Origin: JBEEOW01 sp041191405 | Lineage (GTDB): Bacteria > Bacteroidota > Bacteroidia > Cytophagales > UBA9547 | Length of the DNA: 61,318 nt | Reading direction: 5' to 3' | Assembly: GCA_041191405.1 (NCBI GenBank) | Contig: JBEEOW010000025.1 | Location: forward strand, 1 to 61,318 | Part shown: positions 18,618-28,415 of the stretch, in pieces | How positions within the stretch are numbered: the first letter of the stretch is position 1 | Layout of the letters: every line of letters starts with the position of its first letter | Notes under the pieces: model-generated | Told to the model about the DNA's origin: nothing | The model's database searches: none | Seen by the model: the letters and a program-made list of their open reading frames with translations, nothing else | Position numbers and translations under genes: made by a program

Positions 18618-20132
18618 ATGGAAATTCTAAATTCAATTATTACTTGGGTGATGAAAAAAAGGATTCACCAAATTGAACTTTTTATCAAGTACCCAATTGA
18701 TGTTCAAGATGATGTATTAAAAAAATTACTCGTTACAGCTTCAAAAACTGAAATTGGTAAAAAGTATGATTTTGATACTATTACCAATTACGAAACTTTT
18801 AAAAATAGAATTCCGGTAAGTTCTTACGAGGATTTGTTTCCTTCTATTGAACGAATGATGCGTGGCGAAGGAAATATTTTGTGGCCAGGTAAAATAAAAA
18901 TGTTTGCCAAATCATCAGGAACGACCAATGCTCGTTCAAAATTTATCCCAGTTTCTGAAGAATCACTTGAAGATTGTCACTATAAAGGTGGTAAAGATTT
19001 GCTTTCAATTTATGTGAACAATTATCCTGAAACTAAAATGTTTACAGGAAAAGGTTTGTCAATAGGAGGGAGTCACCAAATAAATGAGTTAAATCCAGAT
19101 TCATACTTAGGTGATGTTAGTGCATTGATAATGCAAAATTTGCCATTTTGGGCACAATTTATCCGTACACCAAGTTTAGAAATTGCGTTGATGGATAAAT
19201 GGGAAGATAAAATAGCCCGAATTATTGAAACTACACTCGAAGAAAATGTTACCAGTATTGCTGGTGTGCCTACTTGGGCTATAGTGTTGATTCAGCGTAT
19301 GTTAGAGCAAACTGGCAAATCACATATTCAGGAAATATGGCCTAATTTGGAGGTGTTTGTACATGGAGCAGTTTCGTTTGAACCGTACAAACCATTGTTT
19401 CAAAAATTGGCTCCTTCGCCAAATATGCATTATCTTGAAACTTACACTGCCTCAGAAGGATTTTTTGGTATTCAAGATTTAAAGCAAGGTGGCGAAATGC
19501 TCTTAATGCTCGATTATGGTATTTTTTATGAATTTATACCAATGGATGAATTTGGGAAAGAAAACCCAAATACAATTCAACTTGCTGATGTACAATTAAA
19601 TAAAAACTATGCAATGGTAATTACTACCAATGCTGGTTTGTGGAGATATGTAATTGGCGATACTGTTAAGTTTACCAGTATCGACCCTTTCAGAATAAAA
19701 ATTTCAGGTCGAACTAAGCATTTTATCAATGCATTTGGAGAAGAAGTAGTGGTTGAAAATGCCGAAAAAGCAATAACCAAAGCCTGTAAAGCTACCTCAG
19801 CAACCATCACTGATTATACGGCAGCGCCAGTTTATCTAGCCCAAAATAGCAAAGGCGGACACGAATGGGTGATTGAATTTGAACAAGAACCATCTGATTT
19901 AGAATATTTTACCGAAGTACTTGATGTTACACTACGTGAAGTAAACTCTGATTATGATGCAAAACGTTACAAAAACCTTGCGTTACAAGCACCAATTGTA
20001 CATGCTGCTCCAAGAGGAAGTTTTTATAAATGGCTAAAACAAAAAAATAAACTCGGCGGACAATTTAAAGTTCCTCGCTTAAGTAACAACCGTGAATATA
20101 TGGATGAAATTTTGAAGGTGATTTATTCGTAA
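18618..20132 (+). CDS. GH3-family acyl-adenylate-forming enzyme
   Basis: 504 residues, full length for the GH3 family, named after plant auxin-responsive acyl-acid amido synthetases. These enzymes activate a carboxylate with ATP and pass it to an amine. Visible motifs are the nucleotide-binding loop AKSSGTTNARSKFIPVS (about 96-112), YTASEGFFGIQ (about 276-286) and LWRYVIGDTVKFT (about 340-352). The C-terminal cap domain follows. Bacteroidota commonly carry GH3 homologues of undefined substrate, so neither the acyl group nor the acceptor can be named. No signal peptide, so it is cytoplasmic. Monocistronic by layout; no neighbouring pathway genes. Confidence 0.88.
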   Translation: MEILNSIITWVMKKRIHQIELFIKYPIDVQDDVLKKLLVTASKTEIGKKYDFDTITNYETFKNRIPVSSYEDLFPSIERMMRGEGNILWPGKIKMFAKSSGTTNARSKFIPVSEESLEDCHYKGGKDLLSIYVNNYPETKMFTGKGLSIGGSHQINELNPDSYLGDVSALIMQNLPFWAQFIRTPSLEIALMDKWEDKIARIIETTLEENVTSIAGVPTWAIVLIQRMLEQTGKSHIQEIWPNLEVFVHGAVSFEPYKPLFQKLAPSPNMHYLETYTASEGFFGIQDLKQGGEMLLMLDYGIFYEFIPMDEFGKENPNTIQLADVQLNKNYAMVITTNAGLWRYVIGDTVKFTSIDPFRIKISGRTKHFINAFGEEVVVENAEKAITKACKATSATITDYTAAPVYLAQNSKGGHEWVIEFEQEPSDLEYFTEVLDVTLREVNSDYDAKRYKNLALQAPIVHAAPRGSFYKWLKQKNKLGGQFKVPRLSNNREYMDEILKVIYS

Positions 20133-20154
20133 TAATTTTTAAATTTTGTTTCTA

Positions 20155-20180
20155 CGTTGTCAGACCTTGACAATCATAAA
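20155..20180. repeat. Short inverted repeat, family member 1
   Basis: TTGTCA-N5-TGACAA within CGTTGTCAGACCTTGACAAT. A second copy with a longer centre is at 46740-46772, and both run into CATAA followed by AT-rich sequence. Confidence 0.5.
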
Positions 20181-20249
20181 TTATTTAAGTTGATAACATA
20201 AGCCTTGCAGATATATTTATTAATATTGTATTGTTTAAAGGTTTTATAA

Positions 20250-21626
20250 ATGGCTAAAGTTAAATCATCGTATTTTTGTCAGAGTTGCGGATACGAATCT
20301 GCGAAATGGTTAGGTAAATGCCCCTCGTGTAACGAGTGGAATACCATGGTTGAAGAACTTTTTACCAAGGAAACCCTAGCTAAAGACAAAGGTGCATGGA
20401 ATAGCTCGTCAAAACAAATTGCAAATAAACCTCTGCCAATCAAGGAAATAAAAACTATTTCGCATGAAAGAATCGTTACCAAAGACGATGAACTAAATCG
20501 TGTTCTTGGCGGAGGAATTGTTCCTGGTTCAATTGTGCTTGTTGGTGGCGAACCAGGTATTGGTAAGTCAACTTTGATGTTGCAAATTGCATTGATGTTG
20601 GCTACGCAAAAAGTGTTGTATGTATCGGGTGAGGAGAGTGAGCAACAAATCAAAATGCGTTCAGAACGAATCACTTACCATGCAAATGAACAATGTTTTA
20701 TTTTGTCTGAAACATCAACCCAAAACATTTTTAAACAAATTGAAGCCTTAGAACCTGATATTTTAATTGTTGATTCAATCCAAACATTAACATCTGCATT
20801 TATTGAATCAGGGGCAGGAAGTGTATCACAGGTAAAAGAATGCACCGCTGAATTGTTGAAGTACGCTAAAGAATCAAACACTCCTGTATTTTTAATAGGC
20901 CATATTACCAAAGATGGTGCATTGGCTGGACCAAAAGTGCTCGAACACATGGTTGATACTGTGTTACAATTTGAAGGAGACAGACATTTATCATACAGAA
21001 TTTTACGAACAACCAAAAACCGTTTTGGTTCTACTTCTGAATTAGGTATTTACGAAATGACAGGCGAAGGTTTGCGTCAAGTTAGTAATCCATCTGAAAT
21101 ATTAATTACCCAACGTGATGAAGAATTTTCGGGAATCACTATTGGCGCTTCTTTAGAAGGAAACAGACCCTTATTAGTTGAAGTACAATCACTTGTTAGT
21201 ATTGCAGCTTATGGCACTCCGCAACGAAGCAGTACCGGTTTTGATGCTAAGCGACTCAATATGTTACTTGCTGTGTTAGAAAAACGATGTGGTATGCGTT
21301 TGGGAATGCAAGATGTGTTTTTAAATATTGCAGGAGGCATAAAACTCGAAGACCCAGCAATGGATTTAAGTGTTTGTATGTCAATCGTTTCGTCGTTTAA
21401 TGATATTGCTGTGGATAAAACCATTTGCTTTGCGGCAGAAGTTGGTTTAGGTGGCGAAGTAAGAGCTGTAAGTAAAGTAGAACAACGTATCAGCGAAGCA
21501 CAAAAGCTTGGCTTTAAGGAAATTATAGTTTCAAAATACTGTAAAATACCAAAAGATTTATTCGATAAAATACGAATTACACAAATTGGTAAATTAGAGG
21601 AATGTATGGAAGCTGTGTTTGGGTGA
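20250..21626 (+). CDS. radA: DNA repair protein RadA
   Basis: 458 residues. RadA/Sms is a RecA-like ATPase that drives branch migration during recombinational repair in the cytoplasm. The N-terminal zinc finger has Cys10, Cys13, Cys24 and Cys27. The Walker A motif GGEPGIGKST lies at about 98-107, the RadA-specific KNRFG motif at about 254-258, and the Lon-protease-like C-terminal domain covers about 290-458. Length and motif order are typical, and nothing is missing. Start is the ATG that places the zinc finger correctly. The next gene is beyond a 350-bp inverted-repeat interval, so radA is likely alone in its unit. Confidence 0.97.
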   Translation: MAKVKSSYFCQSCGYESAKWLGKCPSCNEWNTMVEELFTKETLAKDKGAWNSSSKQIANKPLPIKEIKTISHERIVTKDDELNRVLGGGIVPGSIVLVGGEPGIGKSTLMLQIALMLATQKVLYVSGEESEQQIKMRSERITYHANEQCFILSETSTQNIFKQIEALEPDILIVDSIQTLTSAFIESGAGSVSQVKECTAELLKYAKESNTPVFLIGHITKDGALAGPKVLEHMVDTVLQFEGDRHLSYRILRTTKNRFGSTSELGIYEMTGEGLRQVSNPSEILITQRDEEFSGITIGASLEGNRPLLVEVQSLVSIAAYGTPQRSSTGFDAKRLNMLLAVLEKRCGMRLGMQDVFLNIAGGIKLEDPAMDLSVCMSIVSSFNDIAVDKTICFAAEVGLGGEVRAVSKVEQRISEAQKLGFKEIIVSKYCKIPKDLFDKIRITQIGKLEECMEAVFG

Positions 21627-21639
21627 GATTTTTTGATTT

Positions 21640-21975
21640 GAGACTTAAGAATCAAGACTTATGACTTAAGAATGAGGTTTATTAAAAACCCACCCTTCCC
21701 CCTCCCAAGAGGGAATTCGTCCACTAATTAACATTCCAATCTATATATGGATTTAGTTATAAACTTAACCAACTTTAGTTTAATAAAAATAAGTATTTAA
21801 CTTTCAGAATCTAGTAATTTAACACAAATGCTAAGTTACCATTCGATATTCCCCTCCTTACAAATGAACACGAGAGTGTGAAATTTGATTGCGTAGCAAG
21901 GCAAGGGGTGGGTTTCCAAACTCTAAACTCAAAACTCTAAAAATCTTAAGTCTTCCGTCTTTCATCTTAAGTCTC
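21640..21975. repeat. Nested inverted-repeat element between radA and kynU
   Basis: Outer 31-nt arms at 21640-21670 and 21945-21975, both built from repeated ACTTAAG/CTTAAGT words, are inverted copies (about 25 of 31 matching). Inner arms AAACCCACCC (21686-21695) and GGGTGGGTTT (21906-21915) are also inverted. There is no coding frame inside. The right arm ends five bases before the kynU ATG, so the element supplies the kynU leader. It looks like a non-autonomous mini-element or a composite of two REP-like repeats. Confidence 0.6.
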
Positions 21976-21980
21976 TAAAA

Positions 21981-23249
21981 ATGAATCCATTTTCAATCAA
22001 ATACGCTCAACAATTAGAACAAAAATACCCAACTCCAGCGAGAGATGAATTTTATATTCCACTTACAAAAGAGGGAAAACCATATATTTATTTCTGTGGA
22101 AACTCATTGGGTTTGCAACCTAAATCAACAGCTTCTGCAATTGAGTTTGAATTAAATCAATGGAAAAACTTAGGAGTTGAAGGGCATTTTGAAGGCGAAA
22201 AACCTTGGTTTAAATACCATCATTTTTCTAAAGAAGGCTCCGCCAAACTTGTAGGTGCTTTACCATCAGAAGTGGTGATGATGAACGGATTAACTGTAAA
22301 CTTACACTTGATGTTAAGTTCATTTTATCGCCCAACAAAAACCAGATTTAAGATTTTAATTGAAAATGATGTTTTTGGAAGTGATTATTATGCAATAGAA
22401 AGTGTACTTCGACTACACAATTTAAATGTTAATGATGCTTTAATTATAATTACGCCAAAAGAAGGAGAATACAATATTGAAACCTCAGCTATTGAAAATG
22501 AAATACTTAAACATGGCAATTCATTGGCATTGGTACTTTTGGGTGGAGTAAATTATTTCACAGGTCAGGTTTTTGATTTTGAAAAAATTACAGAAACGGC
22601 TCATAAAGTGGGAGCTTATGCCGGATTTGATTTAGCACATGCAGTTGGGAATTTAGATTTACAATTACATCAGTGGCAAGTTGATTTTGCGGTATGGTGT
22701 TCGTACAAATATTTGAATGCTGGTCCCGGTGGTGTAGGTGGCGTATTTGTACATAAAAACCATGAAAACAGAAACTTACCTCGTCAAGCAGGTTGGTGGG
22801 GACACCGTGAAGAAGATAGGTTTTTGATGCAGAAACACTTCATTCCAAGCACAGGTGCTGATGGTTGGCAATTGAGCAATGCACCAGTCTTGAATTTGGC
22901 AGCATATATGGCTTCATTGCAAATTTTTGAAAAATATGGAATAAATAATTTACGAAATAGAAGTGTTCAATTAACAGGCTATTTAATTGAATTACTGAAT
23001 ATTATAGAATCAAAAAATAAGGGAACACTAACAATCATTACTCCACAAAACGAAAAACAAAGAGGTTGCCAAGTATCAATTATATTACATCATGCTGATA
23101 AAAGTATCATAGAAGCTCTCAATAAAAATGGCATCATCGCAGATTGGCGTCATCCAAATGTACTTCGCTTTGCACCAGTTCCTTTATACAATACTTTTGA
23201 AGAAGTGTATCATTTTGTGAAATGTTTGGAAAGTTTGTTGGTAAACTAA
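21981..23249 (+). CDS. kynU: Kynureninase
   Basis: 422 residues. A PLP enzyme that cleaves kynurenine (or 3-hydroxykynurenine) to anthranilate (or 3-hydroxyanthranilate) and alanine. Fold type I aminotransferase layout; the PLP-binding Lys is Lys243 in CSYKYLNAGPGG, and further family signatures are FCGNSLGLQP near the start, the GFDLAHAVGN segment, and AGWWGHREEDRF. Full length with a typical C-terminal DWRHPNVLRFAPVPLYN segment. No other kynurenine-pathway gene is in the window. The ATG is placed immediately after an inverted-repeat arm, which may affect expression. Confidence 0.96.
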   Translation: MNPFSIKYAQQLEQKYPTPARDEFYIPLTKEGKPYIYFCGNSLGLQPKSTASAIEFELNQWKNLGVEGHFEGEKPWFKYHHFSKEGSAKLVGALPSEVVMMNGLTVNLHLMLSSFYRPTKTRFKILIENDVFGSDYYAIESVLRLHNLNVNDALIIITPKEGEYNIETSAIENEILKHGNSLALVLLGGVNYFTGQVFDFEKITETAHKVGAYAGFDLAHAVGNLDLQLHQWQVDFAVWCSYKYLNAGPGGVGGVFVHKNHENRNLPRQAGWWGHREEDRFLMQKHFIPSTGADGWQLSNAPVLNLAAYMASLQIFEKYGINNLRNRSVQLTGYLIELLNIIESKNKGTLTIITPQNEKQRGCQVSIILHHADKSIIEALNKNGIIADWRHPNVLRFAPVPLYNTFEEVYHFVKCLESLLVN

Positions 23250-23304
23250 TAATTGTACTGCAATTAAATAATATCAATTATACATTTGCCAATTTAATAT
23301 TTCA

Positions 23305-23312
23305 TAATTTTG
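23305..23312 (+). promoter_or_regulatory. Promoter -7 box for mfd
   Basis: TAATTTTG matches TAnnTTTG, with TTTG at 23285-23288 upstream (16-nt spacer) and the start codon 20 nt downstream. Confidence 0.45.
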
Positions 23313-23331
23313 TAAAAAAACCACCTCAATA

Positions 23332-26300
23332 GTGAAAATTAAAGACTTTGTTCAGCTTTACACAAACGATGCCATGGTACAAACCATTGCAGAATCATTA
23401 AAGTCAGATACTAAAAACATAAAACTTACTGGTTTACATGCCAGTGCAAACTCGCTAATCCCTGCAGCATTACAAACTTTAATGCCTAATTATGTGCAAC
23501 TTTTGGTTGTACACGACAAAGACGAGGCAAATATTTACATCAATGATTTGCAAACATTTGCACCTCATTCTGAGATTTTACTTTTCCCAACATCATACAA
23601 AAAAATATATCAGTTTGAAGAAACTGACAATGCCAACATACTTCAAAGAGCTGAAGTATTGAATAGATTGAATGACAATAATAAGTCGTCGAAAATAATA
23701 GTTACCTACCCAGATGCACTTGGCGAAAAAGTAATCAACAAACGTTCGCTTGTAGCCAATACTTTTGGGGCAAAAGTGGGTGAATTATTGGATAGCAATT
23801 TCATTTCAGAAATGCTTATTGAGTACGATTTTGAAAAAACAGATTTCGTTTTTGAACCAGGTCAATTTGCAATTAGAGGTGGTATTATTGATATATTTTC
23901 TTATGCCCACGATTTGCCATATAGAATAGAACTATTTGGAAATGAGATCGAAAGCATACGAACATTTAATCCTGATACACAACTTTCTGTTGAACATAAA
24001 CAGTACATTTCAATTATCCCGAATGTACAAACTAAATTATTGCAAGAAACCAGAGAATCAATTCTACACTTTTTCCCAAAAGAAACCATTATTTGGTTTA
24101 AAGATGTAAAACTTACATTAGAAACCATTGACAACCTGTTTGACAGAGCAAACCACGAATTTCAAAAAGCTTTACAAGAAACCTATAATTCAAAACTAAT
24201 CACCAATAGTGCTGATTTATTTGAAACAGCCAAAGAGTTTGAAAAAGGAATCAAAGAATATCCAATTGTTGAGTTTGGTACAAAGGCACATTACAAAAAG
24301 ACCTTAGAAATTAAGTTTGATATCAAGTCGCAGGAATCTTTTAACAAAGATACCAAATTGATGGCAAGCACTTTAAGTGAATACCAACATAAAGGCTATA
24401 GCAATATTATTTTTGGAGATTCGCTTCATCAATACGAAAAACTAGCAACAGTATTTCACGAAGCCGATACCACCATTAAAACCCAGCATATTGACCATGC
24501 AATTCACAACGGTTTTATTGACCATCAGCTAAAACTTGTTTGCTACACCGACCACCAACTTTTTGATAGATACCATAAAGTTAAAGTAAAAGAGAAGTTC
24601 TCTAAATCAAAAGCATTAACTTTAAAAGAACTAAAAACCTTACAAGTAGGTGATTATGTTACACATACAGATTATGGAATTGCTCGTTTTGTAGGTTTAG
24701 ATAAAGTTGATTCAAATGGAAAACAGCAAGAAGTAATACGTTTGTTGTTCAGAGATGACGATTTACTTTGCTTGAGTATTCACTCATTACATAAAATTTC
24801 GAAGTACAGCGGCAAAGAAGGCGGTCCACCTAATATGAGTAAATTAGGTTCGCCTGATTGGGAAAACAAGAAAAGTAAAGCCCGTAAAAATGTAAAAGAC
24901 ATTGCTAAAGAGCTCATTACCTTATATGCTAAGCGTAAAGCTGCCCCAGGTTTTGCTTTCTCAAAAGATGGATTTTTACAGGCCGAACTCGAAACTTCAT
25001 TTATTTATGAAGATACACCTGACCAAGCTAAAGCCACAGAAGACGTAAAAAATGACATGGAAAAACCACACCCAATGGACAGGTTGGTTTGTGGAGATGT
25101 TGGTTTTGGAAAAACAGAAGTTGCAATCAGGGCAGCATTTAAAGCCGTTTGCGATTCAAAACAAGTGGCGGTGTTAGTTCCAACTACAGTGCTTGCAATG
25201 CAACATTTTAAAACATTTGCCGAACGTATGGCAAAACTGCCTGTAAACATTGAATATGTAAATCGTTTTAAAACTACCGGACAAATAAAAGATACCCTCA
25301 AACGAGTAGCTGAAGGCAAAACCGATATTTTAATAGGAACCCATAGAGTTGTAAGTAAAGACGTAAAATTCAAAAACTTAGGTTTACTTATTATTGACGA
25401 AGAACAAAAATTTGGTGTTTCGGTAAAAGAAAAACTGAAGGAAATTAAGGTAAATGTTGATACACTTACTTTAACTGCAACCCCAATTCCTCGAACTTTA
25501 CATTTTTCATTGATGGGGGCAAGAGATTTGTCGATAATTGCTACGCCTCCACCTAATCGTCAACCAGTTACAACCGAAATACACACCATTTCTGATGAAG
25601 TAATTCGTGATGCAGTAAGTGCCGAATTAAAACGTGGCGGACAAGTATTTTTTGTGCATAACCGAGTGGCTGAACTCGATTCAATGGCTAACAAAATATT
25701 TAAACTTGTACCAGAAGCTAGAGTTGCCACCGCTCACGGACAATTGGAAGGTGAACAACTTGAAAAAATAATGTTAGGCTTTATTGATGGTGATTATGAT
25801 GTGCTGGTTTCAACCAATATCATTGAATCAGGTTTGGATATTCCAAATGCTAACACCATCATTATCAATCATGCACACATGTTTGGTTTGTCTGATTTGC
25901 ATCAAATGCGAGGTAGAGTTGGGCGTTCAAACAAAAAAGCATATTGTTATTTACTAAGCAATGCAACTGGCTCTTTAACTTCTGATGCACGCAAAAGATT
26001 GGGTACTTTAGAAGAGTTTTCAGAACTTGGAGATGGATTTAAAGTAGCCATGCGAGATTTGGATATTCGTGGAGCGGGTAATTTACTAGGAGGTGAGCAA
26101 AGTGGTTTTATTACCGACTTAGGTTTTGAAATGTATCACCAAATTCTAAACGAAGCCATTCAAGAATTAAAAGAAACCGAGTTTAAAGAACTATTTGAGC
26201 ATGAATTAAATGTAAAACAATTCCTGCCTGATTGTAGCATTGAAACCGACTTAGCGCTCTTAATACCAGAAACTTATGTAAGTAATATTTCAGAAAGGTT

Positions 26301-26709
26301 AGGTTTGTATTCAGAATTGGATTCAATAAAAGATGAAAAAACATTAGTTCAATTTGTTAAAAATCTGGAAGATAAATTCGGTCGTCAACCAAGAGAAGTG
26401 CGAGATTTGATAAAAGCAGTACGTTTACGTTGGCAAGCCGAAATACTTGGTTTAGAAAAACTTACCTTAAAGGGAGGTTTAATGAAAGGGCAATTTGTAC
26501 CACAAACGCATCAAACATATTTCCAATCTGATGCATTTGGAGCAGTACTAACACATGTTCAAAAAAATGCTAAAACATGTTTAATGAAAGAGTTAAAAGG
26601 AAAACTATTAATTCAATTTGAAAACATCAAAACCATCGACGATGCCCTTCGTGTTTTAACAGGTATTTATGCTACCGAAGTTAAAGTTGAGGAGGAAGCG
26701 GAAATGTAA
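23332..26709 (+). CDS. mfd: Transcription-repair coupling factor
   Basis: 1125 residues. Mfd removes RNA polymerase stalled at DNA damage and recruits UvrA. Order seen: UvrB-like N-terminal modules (1-~400), RNA-polymerase-interaction domain (VGDYVTHTDYGIARFVG, about 440-456), SF2 translocase with Walker A GDVGFGKTE (about 588), DEEQ box (IIDEEQKFG, about 690), LTATPIPRTL, then the second RecA lobe with STNIIESGLDIP and QMRGRVGRS, and the C-terminal TRCF domain. The start is GTG at 23332, just after a promoter box; no in-frame ATG fits better. Length is in the normal range. The AbiH-like gene starts 18 nt after the stop. Confidence 0.96.
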   Translation: MKIKDFVQLYTNDAMVQTIAESLKSDTKNIKLTGLHASANSLIPAALQTLMPNYVQLLVVHDKDEANIYINDLQTFAPHSEILLFPTSYKKIYQFEETDNANILQRAEVLNRLNDNNKSSKIIVTYPDALGEKVINKRSLVANTFGAKVGELLDSNFISEMLIEYDFEKTDFVFEPGQFAIRGGIIDIFSYAHDLPYRIELFGNEIESIRTFNPDTQLSVEHKQYISIIPNVQTKLLQETRESILHFFPKETIIWFKDVKLTLETIDNLFDRANHEFQKALQETYNSKLITNSADLFETAKEFEKGIKEYPIVEFGTKAHYKKTLEIKFDIKSQESFNKDTKLMASTLSEYQHKGYSNIIFGDSLHQYEKLATVFHEADTTIKTQHIDHAIHNGFIDHQLKLVCYTDHQLFDRYHKVKVKEKFSKSKALTLKELKTLQVGDYVTHTDYGIARFVGLDKVDSNGKQQEVIRLLFRDDDLLCLSIHSLHKISKYSGKEGGPPNMSKLGSPDWENKKSKARKNVKDIAKELITLYAKRKAAPGFAFSKDGFLQAELETSFIYEDTPDQAKATEDVKNDMEKPHPMDRLVCGDVGFGKTEVAIRAAFKAVCDSKQVAVLVPTTVLAMQHFKTFAERMAKLPVNIEYVNRFKTTGQIKDTLKRVAEGKTDILIGTHRVVSKDVKFKNLGLLIIDEEQKFGVSVKEKLKEIKVNVDTLTLTATPIPRTLHFSLMGARDLSIIATPPPNRQPVTTEIHTISDEVIRDAVSAELKRGGQVFFVHNRVAELDSMANKIFKLVPEARVATAHGQLEGEQLEKIMLGFIDGDYDVLVSTNIIESGLDIPNANTIIINHAHMFGLSDLHQMRGRVGRSNKKAYCYLLSNATGSLTSDARKRLGTLEEFSELGDGFKVAMRDLDIRGAGNLLGGEQSGFITDLGFEMYHQILNEAIQELKETEFKELFEHELNVKQFLPDCSIETDLALLIPETYVSNISERLGLYSELDSIKDEKTLVQFVKNLEDKFGRQPREVRDLIKAVRLRWQAEILGLEKLTLKGGLMKGQFVPQTHQTYFQSDAFGAVLTHVQKNAKTCLMKELKGKLLIQFENIKTIDDALRVLTGIYATEVKVEEEAEM

Positions 26710-26727
26710 AACAATATTGTATTTAAC

Positions 26728-27744
26728 ATGAATGGATTTAAAAAGCTTGTAATTATTGGTAATGGCTTTGATTTAGCCTATGGTTTAAAAACTAGTTATA
26801 AAGATTTTATTAATTGGTATTTAATTGAGAAGGTAAAAATTGGTTCTTCGTATTGTAATTATGAAGATAGCTTAATTTTAATTAATTTTTCAGATGAAAG
26901 AGGCATTGTTAATGAAGGAATAGTTAATCTTAATAATTTGTTTAGAAGTATTTCTCGTTCAATTAGTTCAAGTAATCAAACTAGAGTAAAATCCCCGTTT
27001 TTATCAAAAATTCTTAAGATAGCAAGTGCTACATGGGTTGACATAGAAAATGAATATTTTAATTCTTTGGTTGATTGTTTTGAAAATATAAATCAACCTA
27101 TTTCAATGTATAAACAAAATGTAGAGGTTTTAAATAATGACTTAGAGCAAATAAAGAATTATTTAATTGAATATTTAGATATCGTATCAAAAGAAAAAAA
27201 TAAAAACAAAGACGTTGTAGAATTTCTAAACAATGAATTGGGATACAGTGCATTAGAGCAAAATGATGTTTTGTTTTTAAATTTAAATTATACAGATACA
27301 CTTGAATCATTTATAGGAGACAAACAAATTATATACTATCATGGTAAGTTAAATGATGAAGACAATCCTATAATATTCGGATATGGAGATGAATTACATC
27401 CAAAGTATAGCTTATTTAAAGATGATAATAGTTATACTATAAATATGAAGCACTTTTCATATTTATTAACAGATAATACAAGTAGGTTATCTAAATTCAT
27501 TAACAGCGAATATGAAGTACACCTATGGGGACATTCTTGTGGTATTTCAGACCGTTTGTTACTTAATAAAATTTTTAATCATCCAAATTGTCATAAAATT
27601 AAAACAACCTATTATCAAAGTAAACAAGATTATATAGATAAAGCCCAAAATATCCAAAAGATATTAGTAGATAGCGAAAAGCTTCATCATAAATTAGTTA
27701 CTTTTCCAAACTCTGTGACTATTAAATTTAATGACTTATTATAA
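26728..27744 (+). CDS. AbiH-family protein, putative phage abortive infection
   Basis: 338 residues. The N-terminus (VIIGNGFDLAYGLKTSYKDF, residues 8-27) is the hallmark of the AbiH family, and a C-terminal HLWGHSCGISDRLLLNKIF segment (about 268-286) matches the other conserved block. AbiH was described from lactococcal plasmids as a single-gene abortive-infection factor; its mechanism is unsettled. The IxGNGFD motif suggests nucleotide-type binding, but that is inference. No partner toxin, antitoxin or other defence gene adjoins. It starts 18 nt after mfd without a visible promoter or terminator between, so read-through from mfd is likely. Marked AT-richness compared with mfd is consistent with acquisition. 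Confidence 0.85.
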   Translation: MNGFKKLVIIGNGFDLAYGLKTSYKDFINWYLIEKVKIGSSYCNYEDSLILINFSDERGIVNEGIVNLNNLFRSISRSISSSNQTRVKSPFLSKILKIASATWVDIENEYFNSLVDCFENINQPISMYKQNVEVLNNDLEQIKNYLIEYLDIVSKEKNKNKDVVEFLNNELGYSALEQNDVLFLNLNYTDTLESFIGDKQIIYYHGKLNDEDNPIIFGYGDELHPKYSLFKDDNSYTINMKHFSYLLTDNTSRLSKFINSEYEVHLWGHSCGISDRLLLNKIFNHPNCHKIKTTYYQSKQDYIDKAQNIQKILVDSEKLHHKLVTFPNSVTIKFNDLL

Positions 27745-27783
27745 GCGTAAAATAGTTTGAAAATTTAGATTAACTTAACAAAG

Positions 27784-28293
27784 TTATTGTTTGCTTGAAG
27801 GTTTATCCAAGATAGGTTTTAGGCGTTCAAAAATTTCAAAAACAGCTGGGCAAATTTCTGTATTTGTTAAACTTAAATCTAATAATTGATAGAATTTTTT
27901 ACGATTTGTATGTGGATATTCCCTACATGCATTCGGGCGGAAATCATATACAGTGCAAGTATTATCAGTATCTAAAAACGGACAAGGAGCTTCACGTAAA
28001 ACGTAATCTCCATCACCATCCATACGCAAAAATTCTTCAATAAAATCGTGTGCTTTTACCCTAAAATGTTTTGAAAGTCGCTCAATATCATACATTTTAA
28101 AAATTGGGCTTGTTGTTTTACAACAATTAGCACATTGTAAACAATCAATTTTTTCAAAAACTTCATCATGAATTTCGTGAACAATATCGTCAATTTGTTT
28201 GATCAATGCTTTTTTGGTATGAAGCTTTAATACAAACTTTTTGTTTTCTTTTTTCTTTAATCCTGCCTGACGAAGTATTTCTGGTACGTTCAT
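27784..28293 (-). CDS. YkgJ-type cysteine-cluster protein
   Basis: 169 residues. A Cys-rich metal- or Fe-S-binding protein of the YkgJ/CxxCxxCC family: CLQCANCC at about 54-61, further Cys in APCPFLDTDNTCTVYDFRP and NACREYPH, and a late Cys in EICPAVF, all at the family's usual spacing. The role of the family is not firmly known. Cytoplasmic; no signal peptide. Leftward, convergent with the AbiH gene, with a gap of about 40 nt that shows no strong terminator. A TATCTTTG promoter box lies 20 nt upstream of the start. Confidence 0.88.
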   Translation of the reverse strand: MNVPEILRQAGLKKKENKKFVLKLHTKKALIKQIDDIVHEIHDEVFEKIDCLQCANCCKTTSPIFKMYDIERLSKHFRVKAHDFIEEFLRMDGDGDYVLREAPCPFLDTDNTCTVYDFRPNACREYPHTNRKKFYQLLDLSLTNTEICPAVFEIFERLKPILDKPSSKQ

Positions 28294-28313
28294 GATGTTA
28301 TTTTATATAATCA

Positions 28314-28321
28314 CAAAGATA
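28314..28321 (-). promoter_or_regulatory. Promoter -7 box for the YkgJ-type gene
   Basis: TATCTTTG on the minus strand matches TAnnTTTG, 20 nt before the ATG at 28293. Confidence 0.5.
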
Positions 28322-28415
28322 CAAGGATTTGGTAGTTAAAATATTATTGTTTCTAATAATTGAACATACTCAAAAATAACCCTTGCATTTTTCCTAACAA
28401 AATTACACCTTTACA

